The notes under the pieces were generated by a model. It was given only the letters and a program-made list of their open reading frames with translations. It was not told the DNA's origin and did not search any database. Made by a program: the position numbers and the translations under genes. A DNA stretch of 64,000 nt, taken from assembly GCF_014066305.1 (NCBI RefSeq), contig NW_023501049.1, positions 581,001 through 645,000 on the forward strand, given 5' to 3'. Below, piece after piece: positions 44,950 through 58,735 of this stretch; position 1 is the stretch's first letter; the number at the start of each line of letters is the position of its first letter. The stretch comes from Letharia columbiana (lineage: Eukaryota > Ascomycota > Lecanoromycetes > Lecanorales > Parmeliaceae).

Positions 44950-46850
44950 TTCAAATATCTACCCCGCTATTTCTCTACCCCTTCTTCGTCCTCTCTACTA
45001 CTAGTCTAATATCTAGCTTATAATATTTAATTAAATAATTATAACTTAGAAGAAGTCTTCTAAGGTCGTTACTCTCGAAATTTATATAATTAAAGTAATA
45101 GAATTATAATAGAAGAATTCTACTTAGAAACTTAGTAAGCTCGCTATTAAATTTAACGTCTTTATATTCTTATTATATACTTATATTTATAGTCGAAAGA
45201 CTCGTATATAAGAATTAGAGTTATAGAAGCATTTTATTTAAGAAGAGAAGAATATTCTAGCTGACTAATGTATAAAATTAATTAAATAAGAATATTTATC
45301 TAGAGTAAACGCTCTATATATTATAACTTTAGAACTTCTTTAAATAAAAATAGAGGATATAAATATACGTGTAAATAAACGATAGATGAAATAATTTCTG
45401 AAATGTAATAATTAATTAAAAACTATATATAGTAGAGTATTAGATAATAATCGAGCGAAGATTATATATCTTGAAATAATTCGTCGTTAATTTAGTTTCC
45501 TAATTAGCGTTATTATCGAGTATAAGATTCTTATAAAAAATATCTATAATTTTAACGAGAAAGAGGTTCTTATAGATATAGTCTTTAAAGCGAAAGTTAT
45601 TATAAAAATTAAAGATAAACGTCAATTTAAGACTTAGCTAGAAAATCAAGAATTAGTTATAATTATTAAGGCCGTTAACTCTATAGAGTAAACTATTTTA
45701 TCGACTCTCGTCTTTAAAAATAAAAATTAATAAAGTAGCTAATAGGAATAGAATCTTATAAATAGAATAAAGATAGCTATTAGTCTATAAGGCTAAACGA
45801 ATTTAAAGCTTACTATAAAGTAGCTAATAGAAGTCTTTAATCTTATTATTAAAGAAGTAATATACGATATTATATATCGATTATTAATTCTAAATAACTA
45901 TAATAATTATATTACGTAGTAATTCGTTATAATATATTACGCTCGAAGAATTCTTTTCTTATATTTATCTTCTTATACGATATATCTCTTATAATTACTT
46001 AACGTTGCTATTTTTAAATTACTATAGAAAGTATATAGAGATATTATTAATAAAAAATTCGAGCTTAATATAGACTCTATTAATAAAGATCTATTTATTA
46101 ATCTTTATACTTAAGTATAAGAGTATATATTTCGTTTTAAAGTAATTTAAATAGGCTTTAAAGCTATTAATCTCGTATTATTATATTCTTAAAAGATATA
46201 TAAGCGTTTATCTTAGAAAGATTATTCTATAACTTTAAAGCTAGAGCTATTCGAGCTTAAACGGCCGTTATTAAAGACTTTAAAAATTATATAGTAACTA
46301 TAACTTTAAATAAAGCTTCTTAAGATTCTATATTAAAGTCTTATAGTAGAACTTCGGCTTCGTAAGCTTAAAAAGGGATTTACTAAGCTTCACGCCGATA
46401 ATATTCTTCTAAATTAATAAAATCGACTATTATTTAGCGAGAATCGAGTTCGAAAGATTAAATCTATCTTTCGAAGACTAATATTAAATAACGATCGTCT
46501 TATAATTAAAGAAGTCGTATTTATATAGTAAATTACGGTTTCTAAAGAGAAGCGAGATTAGATAAAGAAGATACGATATCGAATTATAAAGAAGAAATAT
46601 TAGAAGTATCTACGAAAGAAGAATACTTATTATAAAATACTTCTAAAGTATAAGTTTATTATTCTATACTATAGGCTAGAAGTATATTATAATTCCTTTA
46701 ACGAGATAAACGATTTAGAGGAGAATCTAATAGAGCGAGATTTCTCTAATATTATATATTAAGAGTTATTAGATATTAAGTTAAAGGTCTCTAAGACTAG
46801 TAATAAGAAGATAAATAAAATTATTTAATTAATTTAAGAGGGAAAATAGT
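44950..46850 (+). mobile_element. Dead Fot1/pogo-type (Tc1/mariner superfamily) DNA transposon
   Basis: Conceptual translation in shifting frames recovers the order of a Fot1/pogo DDE transposase. A NIYNFxEK block with the first catalytic Asp now Asn lies near 45,541-45,570, and a QFKTxLENQELV block near 45,624-45,670. A WL-x-x-VF-like segment runs near 45,810, an LIL-x-x-YNNYIT block near 45,880-45,915 (the second Asp changed to Asn), and an LLNVAIFKLL block (family form LQPLDV-x-x-F) near 46,000. Nearly every break is a TAA or TAG where Gln is expected, or a Trp codon turned to stop, matching RIP. Ends and inverted repeats were not located, so the limits are approximate. Confidence 0.7.
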
Positions 46851-46869
46851 TATATTCGAGCGACGTTCT

Positions 46870-47152
46870 CTATATATAAGAGCGTAGTTTACTAGCGATT
46901 AGCTAGCGGGTATAGACTATAAAAGATATAGTATCGTTATAGAATTTAATAGTATATTTAATAGTAGAATTAATCTCTAAGAAATATTAAAACTTTAAGA
47001 TATATAAAGTAAATTTATATTCGTTAAGCTTCTAAGTATATAGAGCACGTTATTAAAACTAGACTCTAAAAGAAACTCTAATATAATATATATAATATCG
47101 ATACCTTAGCGTAAGTAGCGCTAAGGTCTATAACGTATTAGACTTAATAATT
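46870..47152 (-). repeat. 3' LTR of the gypsy element
   Basis: Matches 53,545-53,822 over its length. Shared blocks are GCGTAGTTTA, GTATCGTTATA, TATTTAATA, GAATTAATCTCT, AAACTAGACTCTAAAAGA and CTTAGCGTAAGTAGCG. Differences are mostly C-to-T or G-to-A. A nearby TATATAAG/AAAGCG sequence outside both LTRs could include the target site, but exact ends are unresolved. Confidence 0.75.
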
Positions 47153-50100
47153 ATCTCCCCTTCTAAACTCTAATCCCTAGACGTCTAAGTAAAAATAAAA
47201 CGCTTATTAAAAAACCTTTAAATTTTAATAGAAAAATAAGGGAAAAGAGTTAATTTATTAAGATTATAATATTATTTTAATAATATAATAAAATTAATTC
47301 TTACGCGTTGTAAGCGCGTAACTAATATATTATATAATAATATTAATACTATCTTCGAGAATAATATTACTTTTATAATATTAGTTAATAATAATCTATA
47401 ATAAGTTAATACGCTTAATATTAATATTCTTATAGCGCTAGTTAATAGCTTCTATAGCGAATAATATTAGATTTAAAAATTTATAATAAAACCTCGAAAA
47501 TCTAGTAGATAAAGAAGAAAGAAGAGTTCTTTTATAAATAACGTTATTTCTATAGTATATTATATTTATAGCGAAGTAACGTAATAATAATCTTTATTAT
47601 AAGAATTCGAAGAAAATAATTAATAGAGCGACGCGTTCGTAATAACGTTCTTAATTATTAATTAATAATAATAGTAGAAATAATAATAGTAGCTAGGCGA
47701 CGCGGTTTTATAGATAATAGCGAAATATTACCGCGTCGCTACTATCTATATTATTAAGTATTACTCGCTAGTATTAGCGCTATAATAAAGAATATAAAAA
47801 CCTCTTTTAAATTATTTATTTTTATTCTTTATAACTTCTAATACTTCTCTTATAAGTACTTACTTTAACGTTATAACGTCGATATTAATATTAATATTAA
47901 TATAAGTATAATATATCTTATTATACTAGTAATCTACTTCTCTTTATCGTAAGTATCTTATTATTATTAATCGCGTTAATATATAAACTAATAATTTTAT
48001 AATATTCTTTTTTAATAATAATAATAATTTTAATAATAAGTATATAGTCGTCTTATAGACGCGACTACTAACCCTTAACTATTTCTATTACTATCGCTCT
48101 ATATATATATCTACTAATAAGTTCTAGTATTTAATTTATTATATAAAACTTACTTTTATTAAGATAATAATTTATATATTTAAAATAAATCTTCTTTCTA
48201 TAATAATTATAAGATCGAAAGACGCGATATTAGCTATTATATTAAAATTTCTATATATCTTTAAATATAAATAAGAAAATTAATATAACGCTATCGCCGC
48301 GCTAAATAATCTCGAAAGCTATTTTATCGACGAGCTAAGCTTGATAAGAAGATTATTTAATAATATAAGTTATAGAGATATATAATAATAATAACTTCGA
48401 TCGCCTTTATTATAATTATAAATTTTTAAGATTAACTTATAATAATATATAAGCGTATAAAGAAATTAGAGAAAATAAATAAATTACTAGAGAAGAAGCT
48501 TAAGAGCCTCTATCGATATATAACGAATATTAATAAGTATTAACTCGAAGATTATACTTTAATTATCTTCTTATTAAAGAATTAGATTAATAAATTTAAT
48601 TTAATATTTAACGCTAAGATAGCGAAGAATACTTAAATAGCGATGATTTTTTTTAATAGTAGCGCTAGCGTAGGGTCTCTAGATAGTTCTTTAATAACTA
48701 CTCTAAGTAAAAATACGTCTATATTAATAGTATATATCTTAATATAATAAACTTCATCTTAATAGTAGTAAGAATAGAGGAGTACGCGCGTAGTATAAGT
48801 ATTATCTAGAAATATATTTAATCTAATCGATAATTATATCTTATTTTATTATTTTTACTTACTCGTCGTTAATTTATATAGTTAATCGAGCTCTTTAATA
48901 ATAAGAGACTTATTATTTATTACTTAGTACTTTTATTTATTACTTATCTACTTATAGACTTAAATTAGCTTACTAGTATTAATTAGTTTATTATTTAATA
49001 GTTATTAATTATACTCTTCGTCTTAATTAATTTATTTAACTTTATATTAGACGTCTTTCTTATACTTAATCTTATTAATAATTTCTTTAATCTCTTAAAG
49101 TTTATTATTATTAATAAGATCGAAAGTTTATATAAAGGCTTTCGCTATATTATTATAATCGCGAAGATAATAAAACTTAAGTAATAATATATAAAAGATA
49201 TTATAAATTTTATATATCGAGAATAGAAGTAAATAATACGTCTATATCTCTATCTTATCTATAATTTAAAATAATTTTATAAATTTATAAGATAACTTCT
49301 TATTTAGACGTTTTTACTTTAGATTCTTAATCGCTAATATTACTAAATTATCTATCTTATAGCTTTAAAACTAATATATTTTATTATAATATTTAAACTA
49401 AGCTATAATAGCGCTACGAAGATACTCTACTATTTTATTTCTTAATACTTATAACTTCTTTATTCTATTATTTATAGCGAGTATCTCTCTCTTAATAAAG
49501 TTATTCTTAATCTTTTAACGAATTTTAGAATAATATTTATATATTAGAAAGAATAATATTATTTTAATAAAGGAATATTAACTATTTATATAAGCGAACT
49601 CTACTATTAATAATTATTTTATCTAAATATTTTACTTATTATTAGCGAATATATATAAGAAGTATTCTAGTATCTAATTTTATCGCTTAGTCTATCTATT
49701 AATTTACGAATAAAAGATAATACTTAAGCGCTATTTAATTTTAAAATAAAAGTAAATAGCGAATTAGAAGCTATTAATAAATATAGAGTCTCTATTATTA
49801 ATAATATCGTTTAATATATTATAGCGATATACTATTTCGAAATAAAATACTTTCGCTAGCTAAGCGATATCGATTATAATAAATATAGAAATATATCTTA
49901 TTATTTTTATAAATCGATTTACTATAACTAGAATAGTATCGTAAATAATATTCTTATATTTACTCGCTAGTAAGTCGATAATAAAATTTATAGAAATTTT
50001 CTTTTATAGCTTAATAACGATAGAAAGCGAGCTTAATTCGCTATATAAACGATATCGCGAAGTTTTAATTTACTAATAAATATTATATATCTTAATATAG

Positions 50101-53100
50101 TCGATAACTTACTTTAGACTTTTATTTTAATAATATTTATAAGTAAGTAACTTATATATCTTTATAGCGTTAAAATATTCTAATAACGAATTATTATAAT
50201 ATTTACTAATAAGCTCTTTTTTTAAAATCTTATCTTTAGAGATATAAAGGCGATTATTATATCTTAATAATTTCTCGAAATCTAAGATCTATACTTAACT
50301 ATATACGCGACGCTTAATCATTAACTTATTAATATTAATTTAAAAAGAGTTTACTTAATTATTATAGGCTTATAGATCTTAAATTAATATTTTTATTAGC
50401 CTTTAAAATACGTTATAAATAGTCTCTTATATAATCTTAGATTTTCTTCTAGAAATAATTATCTAGATATCGATAATACGAAATACGAGCGTTATTATCG
50501 CTATAACCTTCTTATTTCTTTATAACTGCTCGTCGCTAGTTTAAAGTATAAGTACTTAACGAGCTTATCTAAAGTTTAATTTCTTCTACTTTATAAAGCT
50601 CTTAAAATTATTATAATTCGTTAAAATCTTAATATAAAACGTACTATCTTTTAGATAGTAACGCTATTACTTTATAGACGCTATAATAATAAGTAACTCT
50701 TAATTATAAATCTCGTAATTTTACTTCGTAGAAATTATTTTTCTAAATTAGAATATTACTAGTCGCTAATAGTTATTCTTATTTAATTATAAAAGTATAG
50801 CTTCTATATCGAAGTTAAAAGCGTCGATTTTAAAATATAGCTTTAAATTTAAATTCTAGTAATATAGAAATAGCGCGGTTATGAAAGTGTTTTAGAGCTA
50901 CTAAAACGCCTGCTCAGCGTTATCTATTCACTCTAACGATCTAGATTTCTTACTATTCTTATTTTCTTTAAGTAAGTTAATAAGTAGCGCTACTATACTA
51001 GAATAGCTATAAATAAATTATTAATAGAAATTAGTAAAGTCTAAAAAGACTTATATATTTCGATAACTTTTTAATTTTAATCACTTTTTAATAATAGCGA
51101 TACGTTTTTAATTTATCGCGATATCTTCGATAAATATAATAAACTTTAAAAATTTAACCCGCTTAATATAGAATTAATACTTCTTTAAATTAGCGTATAG
51201 TTAAAACTAGCGTAAACGCTTAAGTACTTACTTAACGTATCGCTAATACTTCGCTAAATTAGTATTATAAATTAGAATATTATCTAAATATATTATATAT
51301 ATTATATTTATTAGACTTATAAGAGCTCTATTAATATATATTTAAAAAGTTATTAGTATATTAGCGAGTTTAAAAGATATAATTAAATATTCGAAGTAAT
51401 CGTAGCGACTACGAAACGCTATTTTCTACTTATCGCCTTCTTTAATCTAAATTTAATAATAAATATTCTTAAGATTTAGCTTCGTAAAGACTTTAACGTT
51501 ATATAAGCGATTTAGAGTCTTAATAATTAGAAATAGCGAGTATCGATTTTTAATAGTTATCGCGTTTAGGCCTCGATAATTAATATAAAAATAAAGCCTC
51601 TTATTCTTTTTAAGAATAAAAAGAATTAATATTTTAGCTAAGGAAGTTAAGTAATAAATTTAATCTTTTTAAAGAAAATTCTTTAGATAGCGTTATAGCT
51701 TCGCTAACTTCGTTTAAGATAGATTATATAAAAAGCTATATAACGATTTCTTATTACTCTTAATCTTAATAATATAATCTCTCTACTTAAGCGTAAATAA
51801 GATTTCTACTTTTTTATTAGAAAAAACGTTATTAAACTCTAGTAACTTTTAAGAGAGCTCTAGATTACGCTTATTTTTCGATTCGCTATATATTATCGCG
51901 ATATATATAATTACGAATATATTTAGCTTCTATTCGATAATTTAGATAAATTTAATTAATTCTTTAATTTATAATTTATTAGCGTTAATCTTAAATCGTT
52001 ATTACTTTATTATTAAATTTAATAATATTTATAATTAACTTAGCTTAGATATATTTAATATAATATTAGAGTCTTTTTAGTTAATAATATAGAAGAGTAT
52101 ATTATACTTTTTATTTTAATCTTAGCTATTTATTAATTAATAATTTAGCTAATACGCGCTATAGTAATATATACTTTAGCCGCTTAACGCTTTTAATTAT
52201 AATAAGATAACGTCGTAAGATTTTAAGTCTTATTAAATTACGAATTTTTACGAAATTAAATTAATATATACTTTAGTATTAAGTAGAGTAATAAGTTATC
52301 TCTATTTACTCTAAAGCTTTATCTATCTCTTCGTAAGAATAAAAGAAATTACTTCTATTAATCGTTATTCTTATCTCACTTTTAAGGCGATTATAAGACT
52401 AAATCTTTTTTTATCGATATTATATCGATATAGACTATAGACGATTTATCGAGATTTAAATACTTAGATATTTAATAATTCTATTTATTATAATAAAAAT
52501 AACTATTCTTCTTATAATTAGAGTTAAAGAATTCGACTTTACGCTTTACGCTATTATCTTAAATACGCGCTATATAAGCGCCGCTATTTAAAATTAATTT
52601 AGACTTCGAAATTTAATTCTTTAAAGACTTATCCTTAGCGAACCTCTTTAAAAACTTCGAATAAAAATCGTTATTAAAGCGTATATATTCTAAAATCTTT
52701 TTTTATATAATAACTTAGATAAGAATTTTTTTTTATTATTTCGATATACTATTAATACTTAAAATTTTATTCTTAAGCTTTAATTTAAACTTAATTAAGA
52801 AGAAATTAACTCGATATTTCTTAGAAAATAAAATTATATAGGCCTCTAGCTTCTTTAAATAAATCTTAAAAATAAATATCTTCTAATTAAAGCGTTATTT
52901 AGCCTTTTTTTACTTTTTATATATAAGAAAATAGCGATTTATTAAATCCGCTATTAAATTAAATAGAAACTACTTAAAGAATTTAAAAGTTATATTCTTT
53001 AGACTATAGACTTAGTAATATTTATACTATTAAATATTAAGATTATCTTCTAAGAATTATATATAATAAATAATTCTTAATTAATTAATAATAAAATATT

Positions 53101-53544
53101 TAGAACTTATAAGAAACTTAATTTCAACTTCGCGGAATTAACGTAGATACTCTTTCTTACTAATACTCTTATAAGAATATATTCTTTTAAAGCGAAGTAT
53201 TTTTATCTTAATTAATATATTTATTAAAAACGCGATAGTAATCGATATAGATAAATCTTTATTAATTATAAACGATAAACTAATATTATAAAGCTCGCGG
53301 TTGCGAACCTCTAACGTAGCTAATTTATATTCTTATTTTAAATAACGATTTTCGATTCTAGTAATTATAAGACGTTATTTTATAATAAGATCTTTTATTA
53401 ATAAGAAATTCTCGAACTTATTATTAACGCTATAGCGACTCGAGATATTACCTTTATTTTTCACTATATAATCTAAAAATAAACCCGATATTATAATAAT
53501 AATAAGTCTTTTTCTTTAAAAGATAAAGAGATTAAAATTATAAA

Positions 53545-53822
53545 AGCGTAGTTTATTAGTAGTTAGCTAGCGAATATAGATTATAAAAAACGTAGTATCG
53601 TTATAAAATTTAATAGTATATTTAATAATAAAATTAATCTCTAAAAAATATTAAAACTTCGAGATATACGAAGTAGATCTATATCCGTTAAGTCTCTAAG
53701 TATATAAGATATATTATTAAAACTAGACTCTAAAAGAGACTCTAATATAGAATATGCGATATTAATATCTTAGCGTAAGTAGCGTTAAGACTTATAATAT
53801 ATTAGATCTAATACTATATAAA
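53545..53822 (-). repeat. 5' LTR of the gypsy element
   Basis: Direct repeat of the segment at 46,870-47,152, at the upstream end of the element as defined by the minus-strand polymerase order. Confidence 0.75.
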
Positions 53823-54255
53823 GCGATTTATTCTTTAAGAGACTTACTTAATTATTATATAGATTTATTTAAAGATTACTATATAGATAAATATATTATT
53901 ATTTTATTATATTATATATAGTTTATAAATTAAAATAGCGAAGAAAGATAATTAATAGTAGCTTTATTATAGAGAATACTAGTAATAGCTCTATTAAATT
54001 TAATTAATTATCTCTATACGCTAATGTTAGTATACTAAGATTCTCGAAGTCTAATTATTCTCGTTATTCGATTATAAACGTTATTCTTTACCGCGTCTGA
54101 AACCTCAAAGCTTTTGATAAGTGAAGTCTGATTATCCTAAATATACGATTAGTAAGGAGTAAAGAGGTAAAACTAAATTTATTAAACTTTTAATATTGAT
54201 AATTTATAGTATTAAAGAAAGCTAGAACCGAATATAAAGGAGTGAGATAATAGTA

Positions 54256-54500
54256 TAGAGAATTTACTAGTCGAAAAGATATAATATAATATAAGATATT
54301 AATCTACTATATTATACTCTAATATAATATAAGTTATTAAGATTTATATTATTCTATATCTAATATAATATGAAATCTTAGCGAAATATTCTATAGTATA
54401 ATATATCTGTAATATTATATTATAAAATAATATATATATAAGATATCTCGATTAGAATTTCTATATTTAGAAGTAGATATTCTAATTATTATTCTAGTTA
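54256..54500 (+). repeat. Solo copy of the inverted-repeat arm found at 36,995 and 38,460
   Basis: Starts ACTAGTCGAAAAGATATAAT and runs through TATAATATATCTGTAATATT and AGAATTTCTATATTTAGAAG, matching the left arm of the 36,995-38,460 element and extending a little further. No second arm is seen nearby. Confidence 0.6.
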
Positions 54501-54849
54501 ATAATTACGCTAAATTAATAAGATATAGAATTAAATATAATTATATTTTATTACTCTATATATATAAAAGAAAGTAAGCTATATCTATTAATAATAAGAA
54601 AAGCTTATCTTTCTCTAATATTAGCTACGCGAAATCCGCCGATACTTTATAATTAAAGTTATCGACGATAATTTTATATATCTATTACGTATTTTCGATA
54701 TCGCTATCTAGTATAAAATTATATGTATTATAATTATAGTCTTTTTATTAAATCGTCGATTTAAGAAAGTTAATATATTTCTTAATATTCTCTTAAAAGT
54801 ATCGTAGCTTAATATAATAAGTTATATTCATCTATAAATCTAAAAAATT

Positions 54850-55440
54850 TCTTTTCATATAATTTCCGTCGAGTTCGCATTATAAGTACGATTTAGTACG
54901 ATTTAGTCTATTTAATAGACTTTATTTATATTTAATTCTTTCCGCCGATTTAGTAACTATCTTAACTCTTTCTACTAGTTTTATTAATTTAGCAACTTTA
55001 AAAATTTTCAGCAACTTTAAAAATTTTACGTAATACACTCTAATATACTCTAAGTACTATTCTATATATATATGATATTAATATATATTATTATTAATAT
55101 ATATATTATTATACACTATATTAGAGTATTACTTACGCGATTAATTTTATTAAATTATCTAATTTTATAATTAAATTTAAGTTAACGTTAATACTCGTTA
55201 TTATAGAATCTTATCGTTATAATATTAATTATTAGAACTTTTCTTTTTTATATATATTGCTATTAAATTAATAGAACTAATAAAAAAGATTAAGATAGTT
55301 ACTAAATCGGCGGAATTTAAGTAAATTCTAATTAGATTTACTAAATCGATAGAATTTAGACGAATTCTAATTAGATTTACTAATTCGACGAATTTTATAA
55401 TTTCCGCGACACACGCGCGATCAGCAATTTCAAATTTTGC
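54850..55440. repeat. Inverted-repeat segment, about 600 bp
   Basis: The block CCGCCGATTTAGTAACTATC with a following CTTT-x-x-TACTAGTTTTATTAA (54,940-54,995) recurs in reverse complement at about 55,250-55,310. An AT-rich palindromic centre includes ACTCTAATATACTCT and TATATTAGAGT. Parts retain CpA and TpG (about 55,000-55,020 and 55,395-55,470). Confidence 0.5.
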
Positions 55441-55494
55441 AGAAACTTTTCAGATTTATAGATGTTCCTTTAAGCTATCTTCTCGCGATATATA

Positions 55495-56180
55495 AAAAAA
55501 GATTAAATATAGAAAGTATATAAAAATATATTTAATAATTCTAGAACGAATTAGCGATATTTATAATAATAATTAAAATTAAGAATTAGATATACTCGAA
55601 TAAGAGATAACTTTATATTACTCGTATAATAGCGATAGTAATAATTAAGATTAAAATATTAACTTAGATAATATAGCTTTTATAGTAAACTTTCTATTAT
55701 TATATATTAGATTAATTATATATAAATAAAGATTTATAATTCTATCTTCTAGACGTAATCGCGTTTAATATTTTAAGATTTTTATAATAGCTTAATACTT
55801 ATTAGCTAGCGCGTTAATATTATTATATTTAAACTATAATAGCGCTTATTATTAAATTCTATATTACGCTCTCGAGTAATTTAAAAAATAAGATCTACTT
55901 AATTATTAGCGCGTATAATAAGATTATTCTTAACACTTATATCTTATTTAGCTTCGATATTATTTATTTCCTTCTAATCTAAGCTTTTATCTTTATTTAT
56001 ATATATAATAATTTACGCGATAAGCGAAACTCTAGACTTCTTTATAATTACGCTCGCGTGCTTTTCTTATATAATATTATTAAAATATAAGTCTACTAAA
56101 ATAATAATTAGAACTAGAAACTATTTATCGCTTATCTATTATATTTTATCTAATTTATTTAAGAGCTTACTTCTATTATA
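55495..56180 (+). repeat. ~680 bp direct repeat, copy 1
   Basis: Matches 58,068-58,735 in the same orientation along its whole length. Shared blocks include AATAATTCTAGAA, AATCGCGTTTAATATTTTAA, TTAATTATTAGCGCGTATAA and CGCTTATCTATTATATTTTA. CpG-containing motifs are well kept in this copy. No terminal signatures or protein were recognised. Confidence 0.7.
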
Positions 56181-58067
56181 ATAACGATATATTAATATAT
56201 TTAATTTTATACTTTTTAATAATTATAGCGTAATTAATAGTTAAGATATTAACTTTCTTTACTTTTTTAATTAGTTTCTTCTTAAATATAAATATATCTA
56301 TTCGCTATCGCGATCTCTTAATATTTTTATTTTAACTAAGCTTATTCTTCGCTTTTTATTTTAATTAAGAGTCTAATTATCGTTTAATTAATTTATATTA
56401 AGACTTTTTAATATTATTATTATTATTAGTATTTAATATTTATTATAGTAAATTATTAGACTTAGTCTCTTCTACTTTAATTATTATAAAAAAATAAATT
56501 AATAGATATATATAAAAGAATTAAAGGGTTTATATAAATATCTACGAATATTAAACTATTCTTAATTTTAATTAAAGCTTATTTTATTAAAAAGTACGTT
56601 AATTCTAGTAAGTATTAATATTAGAAATAAAGAGAATATATATTACGCGCTATTTTAAGTATATTATTATAGAGTTTAATTTAAAGAATAATTATTTTTA
56701 TAAAAATAATAAGACTTAAAGATAAGAAAGTAAGAATAAAATATATAAAAATTTTAATAAGTTATAATAGTTTAGCGCTAGTTAAATTAGATAAAGATAA
56801 TTACTTACTAATTCGCTCTTTTAAATCTTTTATCTTTTAATTTATATAAATTATAATAATAATTATAATTATTATAGAAGTAATTAAGATTATATTAAAT
56901 AATAATACTTAATAAGCGTAATTTATTTAAACTTAAATCTTTAAAATTAAAAAGAAAGTATTTTATTAATACTTAATTTAAGCTAGACGATATAAAGTAA
57001 TCTAAAAATTTAATATACGCGATAGATATTTAAGCTTTTCTTTCTCTCTTCTTTCTCTCTAATACTTTCTTTTTATATTAACTCTTCTTATTATTAAACT
57101 ATCTTCTTTATATATTAGACTTCTATTTAAATAATTTAATATTATTATAATAATATTAAAAGTATAACGTAATCGTTAAGTTATATATTTATTTTTTATC
57201 TTTTAATAACTTTAAGCTAATATATAAATAAATCGCGTAAAGAGCTTAACTTATATACGCTTAATCTATTATTAATAGCTCTTTAAAAAAGCTAATACTA
57301 TTTTAAAGTACTAAATATAGCGTTAAAGTAAAGAGTTTATTAGATATTACTATTACTTTAATCGCTATTACTATCGCTTTAATAAGTATTACTTCTATTT
57401 TAATAAATATTATCTCTACTTTAATAATATTAAAGCGTTAATAAAAATTAGATAATATATTCTTCTAATTATTATTATATTTATTATATATAATTAACGC
57501 GAGCTATAGCTTAAGCTTTACGCGAGATTTATCGTTATTAAAAGTTAATTAATTTTATAATTTTAAAATTTCTCTTCTAGCGCTTAATTTATTAGATTAT
57601 ATTTAATTAAAATTTATTAAAGCGCTATCATATTTAAAGATTCGCTTTTAAAGTATTATATAAGATAATAAAAGCTTTTCTAATTCGTTAGTTTAAGAGT
57701 AAACCTTTTATTATTACGCTTTATAATTAGCTCTAATAATCTCTATTTAAATAAATATTTATCTTTATATAATATATAAAAAGCGAGTTATATTATAGAA
57801 AAAGAATTTAAATCTTATAATTATTTTAGCTAAGTCGTTTAAAGTAAAGAAGAGAATATATTTATCTTTAATTATTAAACTAGTTAATTATTATAAATAT
57901 AACTATAAAATATAATTATATATTATCGATTATTTTAATAATTATAAAAAGTATAAAAGAAATAAAATTATATAATTAAGTACTTATAAACTTTTCTCTT
58001 CTAAATATTTATTTTAATTTAGAGTTTAATCGCTATCTAATTAAAAAAAGGGTAAGATATAAGAAAT

Positions 58068-58735
58068 ATATAAAAGTATATTTAATAATTCTAGAATAAA
58101 TTAACGATATCTATAATAATAATTAGAATTAAGAATTAGATATATTTAAATAAGAGATAGCTTTATATTACTTATATAATAATAAGAGTAGTAATTAAGA
58201 TTAAAGTATTAATTTAAATAACGTAACTTTCGTAGTAGATTTTTTATTATTATATATTAAATTAATTATATATTAATAAAGATTTATAATTTTATCTTCT
58301 AAATATAATCGCGTTTAATATTTTAAGATTTCTATAATAGCTCGATATTAATTAATTAGTATATTAATATTATTATATCTAAGCTATAATAAAGCTTATT
58401 ATTAAATTTTATATCGCGCTTTTAAATAGCTTAAAAGATAAAGTTTATTTAATTATTAGCGCGTATAATAAAATTATTTTTAATATTTATATTTTATTTA
58501 GTTTTAATATTATTTATACTCTTATAATCTAAATTCTTATCTTTATCTATATATATAATAATTCGCGCGAAGAGTAAAACTCTAGACTTTCTCTAAATTA
58601 CGCTTATATACTTTTTTTATATAATATTATTAAAATATAAATTTATTTATTAGAATAATAATTAGACTTAGAAGCTACTTATCGCTTATCTATTATATTT
58701 TATCTAATCTATTTAAAAGCTTACTTCTATTTTCT
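58068..58735 (+). repeat. ~680 bp direct repeat, copy 2
   Basis: Second copy of the 55,495-56,180 unit, about 2.57 kb downstream. The pair could be LTRs of a short element or a segmental duplication; the 1.9 kb between them has no recognised content. Confidence 0.7.

Larger units (their letters stand above)
46860..53825 (-). mobile_element. Dead Ty3/gypsy LTR retrotransposon, about 7 kb
   Basis: Two similar ~280 bp segments in the same orientation flank the region and are taken as LTRs. Reading the minus strand, the polymerase order fits Ty3/gypsy: reverse transcriptase YLDN (family YLDD) at 51,290-51,279, then a GFIISxEGIA-like block, FLDFTNFY-x-x-FIYSYS, and EQAF near 50,905. RNase H NYEIYN-x-ELL follows near 50,720-50,690, then the integrase segment KKISINFIIDLLAS near 50,005-49,960. 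Reverse transcriptase, RNase H, integrase is the gypsy order (copia would place integrase first). Stops replace Gln, Trp and Arg codons throughout. Gag should lie at about 52,500-53,500 but is not recognisable. Confidence 0.82.
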
